Assembly (NCBI GenBank): GCA_037200125.1
Contig: JBBCGS010000002.1
Span: forward strand, 372,001 to 436,000
Reading direction: 5' to 3'
Source of the DNA: JADGHX01 sp037200125
Lineage (GTDB): Bacteria > Pseudomonadota > Gammaproteobacteria > Steroidobacterales > Steroidobacteraceae
Length of the DNA stretch: 64,000 nucleotides
A program made the translations under genes and the position numbers. The notes under the pieces are model-generated. The model saw only the letters and a program-made list of their open reading frames with translations. It ran no database searches and had not been told where the DNA came from. Every line of letters starts with the position of its first letter. Positions within the stretch are counted from its first letter, which is position 1. Below, in pieces: positions 63,732-64,000 of this stretch.

Positions 63732-64000
63732 TGTTCGAGCTCTCGCGCACCTCCACCGTCCCGCTCGTCGACCAGATCGTCGAGCGGCTCACGAAGCTGG
63801 TCCGGCACGGCCAGCTTCCAGATGGCGCGCGCATTCCCTCGATCCGCAAGCTCGCGAAGCTCGTCGGCGCGAGCCCGTTCACGGTGGTGGATGCGTACGA
63901 CCGGCTGGTCGCGCGCGGCGTCATCGAAAGCCGCGCGGGCCGCGGTTTCTTCGTCACCCAGCGCAAGGTGGCGCCGGTGCCGCCGGTGATCGAAGCGTCG
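63731..64000 (+). CDS. GntR-family regulator, N-terminal part, probably MocR/PdxR type (cut by window end)
   Basis: ATG 63731 overlaps the LysE stop. The 90 visible codons encode FELSRTSTVPLVDQIVERLT and a GntR winged helix (IPSIRKLAKLVGASPFTVVD, AYDRLVARGVIESRAGRGFF), followed by the start of a proline-rich linker (APVPPVIEAS). That linker is typical of MocR proteins, whose C-terminal half is an aminotransferase-like PLP domain; here it would lie beyond the window. Such regulators commonly sit beside LysE-type exporters. Confidence 0.85.
   Translation, partial: MFELSRTSTVPLVDQIVERLTKLVRHGQLPDGARIPSIRKLAKLVGASPFTVVDAYDRLVARGVIESRAGRGFFVTQRKVAPVPPVIEAS

Overview
This 64 kb window is high-GC proteobacterial chromosome. 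An S-adenosylhomocysteine (SAH) riboswitch, a class known mainly from beta- and gammaproteobacteria, sits before ahcY, and a PcaR-type regulator stands beside pcaF. These point to the beta/gamma side; I cannot name a genus. There are no tRNAs, rRNAs, CRISPR arrays, phage genes or intact insertion sequences. The main theme is catabolism of methoxylated, lignin-type aromatics and disposal of the released one-carbon (C1) units.

Positions 0.3-9.0 kb (all minus strand) hold a methyl-transfer and folate/SAM block: a methyltransferase-like protein, a short MetF, an adenosine kinase (frameshifted), metK, an SAH riboswitch with ahcY, folD, and ligM, the tetrahydrofolate-dependent vanillate O-demethylase, followed by a strong terminator. 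Positions 9.4-17.3 kb hold a small exported protein, the NAD-dependent molybdenum formate dehydrogenase operon fdsG-fdsB-fdsA-fdhD(fdsC)-fdsD, and a divergent LysR regulator. Positions 17.5-20.1 kb hold the glutathione formaldehyde pathway (adhC, gfa, fghA). Together they could carry methoxy carbon from vanillate through methyl-THF or formaldehyde to formate and CO2, while the SAM cycle is recharged.

Positions 20.3-29.1 kb hold an acyl-CoA dehydrogenase, an AAHS-type aromatic acid transporter, a 4-hydroxybenzoyl-CoA-type thioesterase, a thiolase, an AraC regulator, an aldehyde dehydrogenase and an SDR, which suggests CoA-dependent side-chain shortening. Positions 29-39.3 kb hold two LigW-like amidohydrolase decarboxylases (one broken by three indels), a thiamine-diphosphate enzyme, an aldo/keto reductase, a PQQ-cytochrome alcohol dehydrogenase lipoprotein and a second aldehyde dehydrogenase. 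A REC-PAS-GGDEF diguanylate cyclase follows.

Positions 40.9-49.1 kb are a complete kdpFABCDE potassium system with an extra 30-residue membrane peptide in front. Positions 49.2-51.6 kb encode an unusual ChrA transporter fused in frame to a beta-propeller. Positions 52.7-62.4 kb return to aromatics: a stand-alone lipoyl-domain protein, a cytochrome c, a 4-cresol dehydrogenase/vanillyl-alcohol-oxidase-type flavoprotein, vanillin dehydrogenase, acetoacetyl-CoA synthetase, an MFS transporter, pcaF and divergent pcaR with a likely PcaR operator between them. The window ends with a SnoaL-like exported protein, a LysE exporter and the start of a GntR/MocR regulator.

Two intergenic repeat families are visible. 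One is a roughly 105 bp two-hairpin element with four near-full copies and one half copy. The other is a REP-like inverted repeat. Several genes carry single-base indels next to short G/C or A runs, so some broken genes may be sequencing artefacts.
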